A stretch of DNA of 7,013 nucleotides from Pseudomonadota bacterium (GCA_023436945.1 JAEZHG010000261.1:1-7013), one strand, 5' to 3'. Positions 1 through 6,058 are shown, numbered from the stretch's first letter. The notes: generated by a model not told the origin, from the letters alone. Program-made: numbers and translations.

Positions 1-883
1 GGGACTGGCCACGCGCCACCATACGCTCCTCGTCGATGGCTGGAACAAGAGCGTTACCCTCGCTCCATACGATCAGCTTGGCCCCTTGATCGGCGGCCTC
101 GTCGCTCTTGGCCAGCAGTTCGTCAAACAGGCGCTCGGCCTTGGGCGAGACGGCTTTCAAGGCCTCGGCATCCAGAACCTCTCCATAGCTGAGCGGTCCC
201 CATGTGGCCTTGAAGGCGTCCGAGTTATCGACCACCACGCCTGCCACCCTGACGGTCTGGTCGGCCTTTGAAACAGACATACGCACCGAGCCCAACGCCA
301 GTGCCGCGATCACGCAAAGGGCATAGACAACTGCGGGGCGTGCAGCAGCCTTGGGCGCTTCCCACACGGCGTTACCGATGCTTGCGAAACTGGCGATCAC
401 CAGCGCAGGCCATGCAAGGCCCAGCACCGCCACGCCCTGAAGCAGGGCATCGAAACCATATTGCGAATAGGCCAGCGCGCCCCAGGTTCCAGCTCCCGCA
501 AGACGGAAGCCTGTTTCCATCGCCACCCATGATACCGGTAGAACCAGCCAGCGCAGACCGCGCGGCATGACACCGCCCCAAAGCCTGTCGGCCACAAACG
601 GCAGGAATGCGATCAGGCCAGCCGCCACCGGCACTACCACCACTTTCCAGTCATTGAATGGCAACACACCGTGCCAGCCCACATAATAGGCCAGCGCCCA
701 GCCTGCTGCTGCGAGCGGAAGGCCGATCCTAGCGGGCGTCACACGCACAAAGCGCAGCGTCAGCAGCAGCGCCAGCCATGGTGCCACCAGCCACATGGAG
801 TTGCCGATCATGTGCATGGCAAAGCCACAGCCCAGCAGCCACAGCGCCAGCAGTTTCAACGGGGTTTGCAGTCGGGTTTTCAT
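1..883 (-). CDS. Lnt-like membrane carbon-nitrogen hydrolase (apolipoprotein N-acyltransferase family), C-terminus cut by window edge
   Basis: The frame is open from ATG at 883 to the window edge, giving 294 codons. A Shine-Dalgarno GAGAGG (895-890) lies six bases upstream of the ATG, which fixes the start. The first ~200 residues are strongly hydrophobic, with several membrane helices. Residues ~116-160 contain PVSWVAMETGF and WGALAYSQYGF followed by LLQG, matching the Lnt pattern of a Trp/Gly-rich 'YSQ...LQ' segment. From ~residue 210 a nitrilase-fold domain begins; KLIVWSEGNALV (269-280) places Glu275 where Lnt has its catalytic Glu (E. coli Glu267). In Lnt the motif is usually WPE(T); here it is WSEG, so this is a divergent member. 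The catalytic Lys and Cys lie beyond the edge and cannot be checked. Known Lnt proteins transfer a fatty acid from phospholipid to the N-terminal Cys of lipoproteins in the inner membrane. It may be a paralog with another substrate. The gene is divergent from the LytTR gene. Confidence 0.8.
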   Translation of the reverse strand, partial: MKTRLQTPLKLLALWLLGCGFAMHMIGNSMWLVAPWLALLLTLRFVRVTPARIGLPLAAAGWALAYYVGWHGVLPFNDWKVVVVPVAAGLIAFLPFVADRLWGGVMPRGLRWLVLPVSWVAMETGFRLAGAGTWGALAYSQYGFDALLQGVAVLGLAWPALVIASFASIGNAVWEAPKAAARPAVVYALCVIAALALGSVRMSVSKADQTVRVAGVVVDNSDAFKATWGPLSYGEVLDAEALKAVSPKAERLFDELLAKSDEAADQGAKLIVWSEGNALVPAIDEERMVARGQS

Positions 884-889
884 CGGGTG

Positions 890-895
890 CCTCTC
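890..895 (-). promoter_or_regulatory. Shine-Dalgarno of the Lnt-like gene
   Basis: GAGAGG on the minus strand, followed by the six-base spacer CACCCG and then ATG at 883-881. This supports the chosen start of the partial left-edge gene. Confidence 0.7.
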
Positions 896-914
896 GTCTG
901 GTCGACACGCCGCA

Positions 915-954
915 TAAGTCCCTTCTCAGCGAACGACAGTTGATTTACGTCAGT
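915..954. promoter_or_regulatory. candidate LytTR-box-like repeats in the divergent intergenic region
   Basis: The published LytTR-box consensus is a pair of [TA][AC][CA]GTTN[AG][TG] repeats separated by 12-13 bases. ACAGTTGAT at 936-944 fits one repeat at every position. TAAGTCCCT at 915-923 lies exactly 12 bases upstream and fits 7 of 9 positions. A further near match, TACGTCAGT (946-954, 8 of 9), starts ten bases after the full match. The region lies between the LytTR gene and the divergent Lnt-like gene, where an autoregulatory site would be expected. One full match to so degenerate a pattern has roughly a one-in-ten chance in this gap, so the call is tentative. No convincing -35/-10 pair was seen in the 111-base gap. 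Confidence 0.3.
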
Positions 955-994
955 CGAGCTTAGCCTTTCGCCAACCGCACCCGTTTGCCACGCC

Positions 995-1783
995 ATGCCC
1001 GTTCACGAAGCGCCAAATGTCATGCGTGCCAGACTGGATTGGCCCCGTCTGGGTCACGAGCTTTTGTGGGTGGCAGGAACAGTCATGGTGCTGGCGCTGC
1101 TGCAACCCCTGGGCATCCTCGCCGATCAGGGATTGGGGGCGCGGCTGTTCTATTGGGCGCGCACGGTGGGGGTTGGCTACCTGCTGCATCGGCCCGCGCT
1201 TTGGCTGGGCGGGCGGCTGGCGCTGAAGGCTGGAAAGGCCGAATGGATCGGCTGGATCGGCGGACTGCTGCTGGCCTCCGCCCTGATGGCGCTGTGGCTT
1301 TGGTATTTCGGGCCGAGCATCAATCCGGCGCGGGCTTTTCCATCGGATGCGCTGTGGGCTGAAACAGCCGGACAGGTGCTGGTGATCAGCAGTCTGATCG
1401 CCCTGTGTATGTGGTTTATCGACAGCCTGATGCGGCAGCATCAACCGGCCCCCGTTGTCGCGCCTATTGTGCAAGAGCGCCCCCCTATCCTTGCGCGCAC
1501 CCCATGGCCACTGTCGCGACTGATCGCACTGGAGGGGGAAGACCACTATGTGCGGGTCCATACCGATTACGGCAGTCATCTGGTGCTGATCCGCATGGCC
1601 GATGCGGTGAACGAGGCAGCCAGTGTGGATGGCTATAGCGTCCACCGCTCTTGGTGGGTGGCCCGCGATGCGGTGCAGGAGGCCAAGGCCAGTGGCCGCA
1701 CCCTGACCTTGGCTCTTGAGGGTGGCCTTGTCGTTCCGGTGGCCCGCAGCCGAGTGGCCGAGGTCAAACGCTGGCTGGCCTAA
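995..1783 (+). CDS. membrane-anchored LytTR-domain transcriptional regulator
   Basis: The protein has 262 residues. Four hydrophobic segments (about 22-42, 48-66, 84-104 and 122-142) are followed by a Pro-rich linker (~150-163) and a C-terminal LytTR DNA-binding domain (~170-262). LytTR hallmarks are LIALEGEDHYVRVHT (176-190), VHRSWWVARDAV (206-217) and VPVARSRVAEVKRWL (247-261). No response-receiver domain is present, so this is a one-component membrane regulator rather than an AlgR/AgrA-type response regulator. Such architectures are common in sphingomonads; their signals are mostly unknown. The start is uncertain: ATG 995 has no purine-rich upstream sequence. An in-frame ATG at 1022 (residue 10) has only a weak GAAG 11 bases before it; either leaves all domains intact. 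It is divergent from the Lnt-like gene and its stop is four bases from the stop of the convergent DUF4105 gene. Likely targets are its own promoter and the divergent gene, by inference. Confidence 0.88.
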   Translation: MPVHEAPNVMRARLDWPRLGHELLWVAGTVMVLALLQPLGILADQGLGARLFYWARTVGVGYLLHRPALWLGGRLALKAGKAEWIGWIGGLLLASALMALWLWYFGPSINPARAFPSDALWAETAGQVLVISSLIALCMWFIDSLMRQHQPAPVVAPIVQERPPILARTPWPLSRLIALEGEDHYVRVHTDYGSHLVLIRMADAVNEAASVDGYSVHRSWWVARDAVQEAKASGRTLTLALEGGLVVPVARSRVAEVKRWLA

Positions 1784-1787
1784 CCTG

Positions 1788-2774
1788 CTATTTCACCATG
1801 GCCGATCGGATGCCTTGGGAATAATCGGCTTCTGGCGGCAGTTGGCGGGCCAGTTCCGTCACCGGTGCCCGCTCGCGGATTTCGGCCAGTGGACGGTCGT
1901 TCTTGATCACGCCGATGTCGTAGAGATAGTCCTGAGTATAGCCTGACAACAGCACGCGCCAATCCATCGGAATACGGCCATCGACTGTGCGCGCCAGACG
2001 CCAGATCACGGTCGTGCAGTTGGTGGTGATGGTTTGGTACCAGCGCGGTTCGGCGGCCAGTTCATTGCCCAGTCCGACATAGGACAGGAAAAGGGCGCGG
2101 CGCTGTTCTGGCGTCAGGGTCAGGCGATAGAGCGAGACGCTTTCGTTGCGCGCATGGGTGCGCAGTTTGACGATGTCTTCCTCGGTCGCGCCGATCAGCA
2201 CCAGTTCGAACTTCTTGAAGAAGCCGCCCAGTTCGGAAAACTTCTCGTGGCTTTCGCGGCGGATCTCGGCAGAGAACACCACATACTGGCCGTCGCTGTA
2301 GCCGAAGCTGATCATGGTGTGGGCGATCTTCTCGCTCTTCCATGTGGTGCGCACGAAATCGACGGTCTCGAGCTTGTCCAGATCAACCGTCTTTTCGATC
2401 CAGCGCTGTTCGGCTTCTTCCGGTGTGCGCCAGCGGAAATCGCGCACATTGGACAGCTTCAGGATCGAACCGTTCTTCTCGGCCACCACACCGCGAGAAA
2501 GCTCCGGTGCCCAGTCACGGTTTTGCAGCGGCCTGACCTGCGCCCATGCCACGGCGACCATGATGACCATGATCGCCAGCACCAGCCACGCGCGCGCCGC
2601 GCCAAGGAAGCTGGCCCACAACACGATAACGGCAATCAGCGCCGGAATGGCATAGACCCACCAGCCATAGGCTCCGAGCTGGAAATGCACCGCCATAGCC
2701 GTCCATGCGATGAACGGCAGACTGACAAACAGGCTTCCCCACGCCCAGCGGCGCTTCGTGGCAGATGATTTCAA
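1788..2774 (-). CDS. DUF4105 / Lnb N-terminal periplasmic domain membrane protein
   Basis: The protein has 328 residues. Three membrane helices lie at ~12-31, 38-56 and 62-80, then a soluble domain of ~245 residues, presumably periplasmic. It matches the DUF4105 (Lnb_N) pattern: AHTMISFGY (151-159, His152), VFSAEIRRE (166-174), GGFFKKFELVLI (183-194), ELAAEPRWYQT (238-248) and TTNCTTVIW (250-258, Cys253). His152 and Cys253 are the candidate catalytic pair, because members of this family are thought to use a Cys-His active site. The Bacteroides protein Lnb, which shares this domain, N-acylates lipoproteins; most proteobacterial DUF4105 proteins remain uncharacterised. The start is TTG at 2774, chosen because AGGGG (2785-2781) lies six bases upstream; the next in-frame ATG (residue 27) would remove the first helix. 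It lies 80 bases downstream of slam on the same strand. A role in processing the neighbouring lipoprotein is inference. Confidence 0.82.
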   Translation of the reverse strand: MKSSATKRRWAWGSLFVSLPFIAWTAMAVHFQLGAYGWWVYAIPALIAVIVLWASFLGAARAWLVLAIMVIMVAVAWAQVRPLQNRDWAPELSRGVVAEKNGSILKLSNVRDFRWRTPEEAEQRWIEKTVDLDKLETVDFVRTTWKSEKIAHTMISFGYSDGQYVVFSAEIRRESHEKFSELGGFFKKFELVLIGATEEDIVKLRTHARNESVSLYRLTLTPEQRRALFLSYVGLGNELAAEPRWYQTITTNCTTVIWRLARTVDGRIPMDWRVLLSGYTQDYLYDIGVIKNDRPLAEIRERAPVTELARQLPPEADYSQGIRSAMVK

Positions 2775-2775
2775 G

Positions 2776-2807
2776 CAGGTCCCCTGTCAGGTCGTATGTC
2801 CAGACCT
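2776..2807 (-). repeat. GACCTG direct repeat with an inverted AGGTC arm across the leader of the DUF4105 gene
   Basis: On the minus strand GACCTG occurs at 2793-2788 and again at 2781-2776, a 12-base period. AGGTC at 2807-2803 is complementary to the GACCT of either copy. The proximal pairing gives a five-pair hairpin with a nine-base loop. The distal pairing would enclose and partly cover the Shine-Dalgarno. The stems are short, so any regulatory role is speculative. Confidence 0.25.
2781..2785 (-). promoter_or_regulatory. Shine-Dalgarno deciding the TTG start of the DUF4105 gene
   Basis: AGGGG on the minus strand, followed by ACCTGC and then TTG at 2774-2772. No ATG or GTG start is available nearby, and this site makes the TTG start credible. 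Confidence 0.65.
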
Positions 2808-2813
2808 ATGGGT

Positions 2814-2819
2814 ATCATA
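2814..2819 (-). promoter_or_regulatory. possible -10 element for the DUF4105 gene
   Basis: TATGAT on the minus strand, one mismatch from TATAAT, placed so that a leader of about 30 bases would precede the TTG start. No good -35 stands at the usual 16-18 base spacing; GGGACA lies about 19 bases upstream. The gene may instead be read through from slam. Confidence 0.25.
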
Positions 2820-2827
2820 TTCCGCCC

Positions 2828-2840
2828 CAAGATCATCTTG
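2828..2840. repeat. perfect 6+6 dyad between slam and the DUF4105 gene
   Basis: CAAGAT, one central base, then ATCTTG: a 13-base near-perfect palindrome. It lies 14 bases past the slam stop and just upstream of the possible TATGAT element. The one-base loop and lack of a T-tract make it unlikely to be a terminator; it looks more like a small protein-binding dyad. It could also be chance. Confidence 0.3.
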
Positions 2841-2854
2841 TCCCGCACAACGCA

Positions 2855-4195
2855 TCAGAAGGCGCGACTGATCCCGAAGTCTGCGGCCACGCGGCGATAA
2901 TCGTAAAGCCCGACGGTCGAGCTGTTCTGCTCTACCGACACGCGGGCCGTCGGGGCAAAGCCATAGACCGTCAACTTACGCATGGTGATGCCCACCCGCG
3001 CCGATGTCAGCCATTCCTTGCGGCGCTCGGGGAACAGGAACAGACGCTCGTCGCCCAGGGTATGACGGATGGAGGTCGAGCCGAACACCGTGCCCATCGG
3101 CGTCTCGCGCCATGCCCCCAGATTGAGACCGCCCGACCATGTGGCATAGCCTGCATCGCGGGCGTCGTTGCGCGTAACCGACGCCCCGACCGACACGCCG
3201 GTTCGGGCGCTCAAGGCCCGCTCATAGTTCAGACCCACATCATAGAGCTGGCCGTTCTGGTAGGCATTCGCCTCATAGCGGGCTTCGCTGATGCTGAGGT
3301 TGGTGACCAGTTGCGAGCGCGGGCTCAGCGCACGGGTCCAGTCCAGTGCCACAGCCGAAGTGGTGGCATAGGGCTCGTTGCCGAACCAGCGCCACGTATG
3401 ACCCAGCGAGACACTGATGCGGTCTTTGTCTCTGGTGTGCTCGACCCCCGCCAGCGCCGAGGCCGACAGGTCGTTGAACTCGCTGTCACGATACCAGTTG
3501 CCATAGCTGCCACCACGCGCCAGCACGGCCCAGTTCTGGCTAATCGGACGGCGGGCATAGAGCTGCACCGTGTTGCGCAGGCCTGCACCGGACTGGGCGC
3601 GGGCATCTTCCGACAGGGTTAGGGGCGCAATGATCGTATCGAGGGTGCGGGCCTCGGTGGCGCGGTTGATGTTGCTGTCAGGGGCAATGGCCACCTCGAA
3701 CATCCCGCCAACCATTTTGCGGCTGCGCAGCGCCCGCGAGAAACCGTCCACCATGGCGGCGGCATCGACGGGGATGCCCACGGCCTCGGCCTGCCTCAGT
3801 TCGCGGCGGGCCTGCCCTTCCCTGCCCATGGCCGCCAGCATGCGGGCCAGTTCCAGACGCGCCACCACCGCGTCGGGCTTTTCGTCCAGCAGCGCACGGA
3901 ACAGCACTGCCGCTCCGGCATAGTCGCCCTTGTCGGCCAGCATCAGGCCGTGGCGATAGCGCGCCTCGGCCCTGATATCGGCATCGTCGTCTTGGGAAAG
4001 CGCGGCATAGAGGGTGGCGGCATCATTATCCGCCCCCACCGAGCGACGGGCATCGGCCAGTTCGAACAGCTGGGCCGCCGTCATGCCTTCAAACACGTCT
4101 TGCGCCAATACTGGCTGGGCGGCAGCTCCGATCAGAGCCGCCCCCGCCAAGGCTAACAGCGGGCGATTACGCCGCCCGTTATACACTCGGGTCAA
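2855..4195 (-). CDS. Slam-type surface lipoprotein assembly modifier (DUF560 outer-membrane translocator)
   Basis: The protein has 446 residues and the two-part Slam architecture. A Sec signal peptide has RRNR, a hydrophobic run and VLA|QD, with cleavage after ~31. An Ala-rich helical region (~40-155) resembles TPR repeats (KGDYAGAAVLFRALL at 89-103; RLELARMLAAMG at 113-124). A ~280-residue C-terminal domain has alternating amphipathic strands typical of an outer-membrane barrel and ends in ISRAF with a terminal Phe, as expected for BAM substrates. APDSNINRAT (171-180) at the entry to the barrel is the recognisable Slam-family motif. Characterised Slams move specific lipoproteins across the outer membrane to the cell surface (type XI secretion). 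The start is TTG at 4195, overlapping the stop of the upstream lipoprotein gene as TTGA; GTG at 4186 is an alternative. No clear Shine-Dalgarno precedes either, which suggests translational coupling. The adjacent lipoprotein is its probable client. Confidence 0.88.
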   Translation of the reverse strand: MTRVYNGRRNRPLLALAGAALIGAAAQPVLAQDVFEGMTAAQLFELADARRSVGADNDAATLYAALSQDDDADIRAEARYRHGLMLADKGDYAGAAVLFRALLDEKPDAVVARLELARMLAAMGREGQARRELRQAEAVGIPVDAAAMVDGFSRALRSRKMVGGMFEVAIAPDSNINRATEARTLDTIIAPLTLSEDARAQSGAGLRNTVQLYARRPISQNWAVLARGGSYGNWYRDSEFNDLSASALAGVEHTRDKDRISVSLGHTWRWFGNEPYATTSAVALDWTRALSPRSQLVTNLSISEARYEANAYQNGQLYDVGLNYERALSARTGVSVGASVTRNDARDAGYATWSGGLNLGAWRETPMGTVFGSTSIRHTLGDERLFLFPERRKEWLTSARVGITMRKLTVYGFAPTARVSVEQNSSTVGLYDYRRVAADFGISRAF

Positions 4196-5943
4196 CGTCG
4201 GCGCGCCACCGTCACGCCGTTAATGACCATGCTGCCTGCAAATACGTCTTCAGGCACGCGAACCCAGAACTGCCCGCCGATTTCTTCGCCGGTCGGGCCG
4301 TAGAATTTCCACGCAATATCCCCGTGATAACCCGACGGGTCGGCAAACGAGGCATTGTTGTAATTGCTCACCAGTTGACCATTGAAATCATAGCTGCCGA
4401 ACGCAACCGTGTTGCCGTTCCGGTGGCCATTGAGAACCAATAGGCCCGTATAGGACTGACTGCCAAAATTGATGTCAAAGGCAGAAGAGCCCGTCACATC
4501 ATACTGGTCCCCCGTGCTGCCATGGCCGCCGACGCCATAGGCAACGCCTTCATAGCGAGCCGAGCCCGTGCGGTGGTTCAGTGCGTTTTCAGGAGTTTCG
4601 AGACCATAATAGAAATGCTGGATGGTTCTGTTGGCGGGACCCTGGATGCTCGCCCGTTCCCAACGGCCCATCGACACATAGCTGAGCTTCAACTCGCTGT
4701 TGGCATTGCCAACCTTATAGAGCTGAAGACGCACATCGTGACCATCAACAGTCTTTAGATAGTCCGTGAAGTTCGCATTGGTGCCTTGAACCTTGTCGGC
4801 TTCGGTATAGGCCACCTCGGTGAGGTTATTGACAGCAGGCGCATACGAATAGGCCCCCTTGGTCTGATCGCGCAGAACACCGGCCATATGCTCGGTGCGA
4901 TACCCCGTGCCGTAAATAGCGCCTGTCTCGTAATACATGGTCACACCGCCACCGCTATAAGTCTGGGGGGTGATGATGTTGGCAAGGTTCAGGTTCACAC
5001 CCGACTGGCCATTGCTCTTGCCCGTAAAGCTGCCGACGGCGCTGTCACCGTTAGCATTACGCGTCGCAAAACTGGCACCGATCTCTTGGCCCTCAGGACC
5101 AAAGAAGCTGCCATTCAGGTCACCCGTCGTGGTGCCAAAACGCGTTTTGACTACAGCCAAACCACTGAAATTACCGCTACCGCTGGTGAGATAACCCGAC
5201 GAGGTCAGGTCCATGCCGCCGCCGGTGAACACATTACCCGTAAGCAGTTCATACTCGCTCATCTGGGATTTGACGAAGAACTCGCCTCCCAGAAAATCGA
5301 CCGAGAAATATCCATCGCCTTCAAAAACGATAGGCGTGGTTGCGACCGTCGAAGCGACGCCGAAAACGTCAATGGCATATTGAGCCGTGCCGGTTTTCGG
5401 GGTGCCCGATACGGGGGTGCGCTGGCCATATACGAAGGTGCTGAACGTATCTTCCTGCACCTGATTGGTGACGGAATAGCGCTGCCAATAGCCCAAACCG
5501 ACATATTTGTTGCTGGCACCGCCACTGTAAGGCGTCGTGACCAGCGTCAGGAGTTGACGGCCCGTCGCGGAGTTACCTGTCTCATAGCGGACCTCGCCAT
5601 TGGCATTGGACGTTACATCGCCCGCGCCAAAACTGGCGCTCTCGCTACCAAGGCTGACCGTGTATCGCTTTGAGGCCGCATCATAGGCGACGCTCAGTTG
5701 CGCGTTCTGGCTCGAGGCGTTCATCACCTGACCTTGAGCGAGGTCAAAGTCTGCGTTCTGGTTATTACCGATCGCCTCGAAGGTCTGGTCCGAGGTCAGA
5801 TTGGCAATGTCGAACGTCGCAGGAGGCGTCGTGGGCAGAGGGACGATGGGTGCAGGGCTGCTACCGCCGCCGCCGCCACCACCACCGCAGGCCGCAAGAA
5901 GAGCCGCGCAAGCAACGAGACAGGCAGACGTATAATAGCGCAT
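4192..5943 (-). CDS. bilobed TbpB-like surface lipoprotein, probable Slam client
   Basis: The protein has 583 residues from ATG 5943. A short lipoprotein signal peptide ends in lipobox LAAC with Cys19, followed by eight Gly and a Ser/Pro linker; position +2 is Gly. The mature protein is beta-rich and built as two related halves. YVGLGYWQR (147-155), FVYGQRTP (170-177) and TGTAQY (184-189) recur about 275 residues later as YVSMGRWER (422-430), FYYGLETP (444-451) and TGSARY (459-464). FFGPEGQEIGASF (280-292) recurs as FYGPTGEEIGGQF (547-559). The Gly-Pro-x-Gly-x-Glu-Ile-Gly strand is characteristic of TbpB-family lobes. Ligand-binding residues of true transferrin receptors cannot be inferred, so the ligand is unknown. 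ATG 5943 is preferred over in-frame ATGs at 5970 and 5958: only it has a purine run (GGGGGA) just upstream, and it gives a standard signal peptide. It is the first gene of a probable operon with slam. Confidence 0.85.
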   Translation of the reverse strand: MRYYTSACLVACAALLAACGGGGGGGGSSPAPIVPLPTTPPATFDIANLTSDQTFEAIGNNQNADFDLAQGQVMNASSQNAQLSVAYDAASKRYTVSLGSESASFGAGDVTSNANGEVRYETGNSATGRQLLTLVTTPYSGGASNKYVGLGYWQRYSVTNQVQEDTFSTFVYGQRTPVSGTPKTGTAQYAIDVFGVASTVATTPIVFEGDGYFSVDFLGGEFFVKSQMSEYELLTGNVFTGGGMDLTSSGYLTSGSGNFSGLAVVKTRFGTTTGDLNGSFFGPEGQEIGASFATRNANGDSAVGSFTGKSNGQSGVNLNLANIITPQTYSGGGVTMYYETGAIYGTGYRTEHMAGVLRDQTKGAYSYAPAVNNLTEVAYTEADKVQGTNANFTDYLKTVDGHDVRLQLYKVGNANSELKLSYVSMGRWERASIQGPANRTIQHFYYGLETPENALNHRTGSARYEGVAYGVGGHGSTGDQYDVTGSSAFDINFGSQSYTGLLVLNGHRNGNTVAFGSYDFNGQLVSNYNNASFADPSGYHGDIAWKFYGPTGEEIGGQFWVRVPEDVFAGSMVINGVTVARRR

Positions 5944-5946
5944 GGT

Positions 5947-5952
5947 TCCCCC
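5947..5952 (-). promoter_or_regulatory. probable Shine-Dalgarno of the lipoprotein gene
   Basis: GGGGGA on the minus strand, ending three bases before ATG 5943. The spacing is slightly short. It is the only purine-rich run near any candidate start and therefore decides for the 583-residue form. Confidence 0.5.
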
Positions 5953-5958
5953 AACCAT

Positions 5959-5972
5959 ATGATTTGACATTA
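5959..5972. promoter_or_regulatory. weak Fur-box-like sequence upstream of the lipoprotein gene
   Basis: On the minus strand TAATG-TCA-AATCAT resembles the core TAATG-AT-AATCAT of the classic Fur consensus, but the spacer has one base too many. TbpB/Slam genes elsewhere are often iron-regulated, so the site is worth noting; the imperfect match keeps confidence low. Confidence 0.15.
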
Positions 5973-6004
5973 GCTTTGCAGGAATCGCGTTGGACTAACA
6001 ATAG

Positions 6005-6033
6005 AAAAAGGCGGCTCCTTAACAGAAACCGCC
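6005..6033 (-). terminator. intrinsic terminator of leuA
   Basis: On the minus strand GGCGGTTTCT, loop GTTA, then AGGAGCCGCC form a ten-pair stem with two G-U pairs, followed directly by TTTTTC. It starts about 25 bases past the leuA stop. The opposite orientation lacks a T-tract, so it acts for the minus strand only. It separates leuA from the lipoprotein-slam operon, implying that the operon has its own promoter in 5944-6004, where no strong -35/-10 pair was recognised. Confidence 0.88.
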
Positions 6034-6058
6034 CTTATTCTCTGGATTATACTGAAAC

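Noticed and set aside
950..1645. Long minus-strand open frame opposite the LytTR gene
   Set aside because: Rich in Gln, His, Pro and Arg with no recognisable domain; it is the antisense of a clear LytTR protein in GC-rich DNA.
2034..2768. Plus-strand open frame of 244 codons
   Set aside because: Fully antisense to the DUF4105 gene, which has family motifs and a strong Shine-Dalgarno; the composition looks like a shadow.
2765..3622. Plus-strand open frame of 285 codons
   Set aside because: Antisense to the slam barrel; no domain, no ribosome site, and the opposite strand has clear signal peptide and barrel features.
4786..5673. Plus-strand open frame of 295 codons
   Set aside because: Antisense to the lipoprotein, whose lobes and lipobox are unambiguous; the frame shows no domain.
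5870..5887. Short triplet run encoding eight glycines as a functional DNA repeat
   Set aside because: It is mixed GGT and GGC codons of the post-lipobox linker, common in lipoproteins; not a separate element.
5944..5970. Start of the lipoprotein at ATG 5970 or 5958
   Set aside because: No Shine-Dalgarno precedes either, and the extra residues add a polar, non-basic leader before an already complete lipoprotein signal peptide.
6047..6052. TATAAT on the minus strand just after the leuA stop as a promoter
   Set aside because: No -35 at a usable distance and it lies immediately before the leuA terminator, which would end any transcript.
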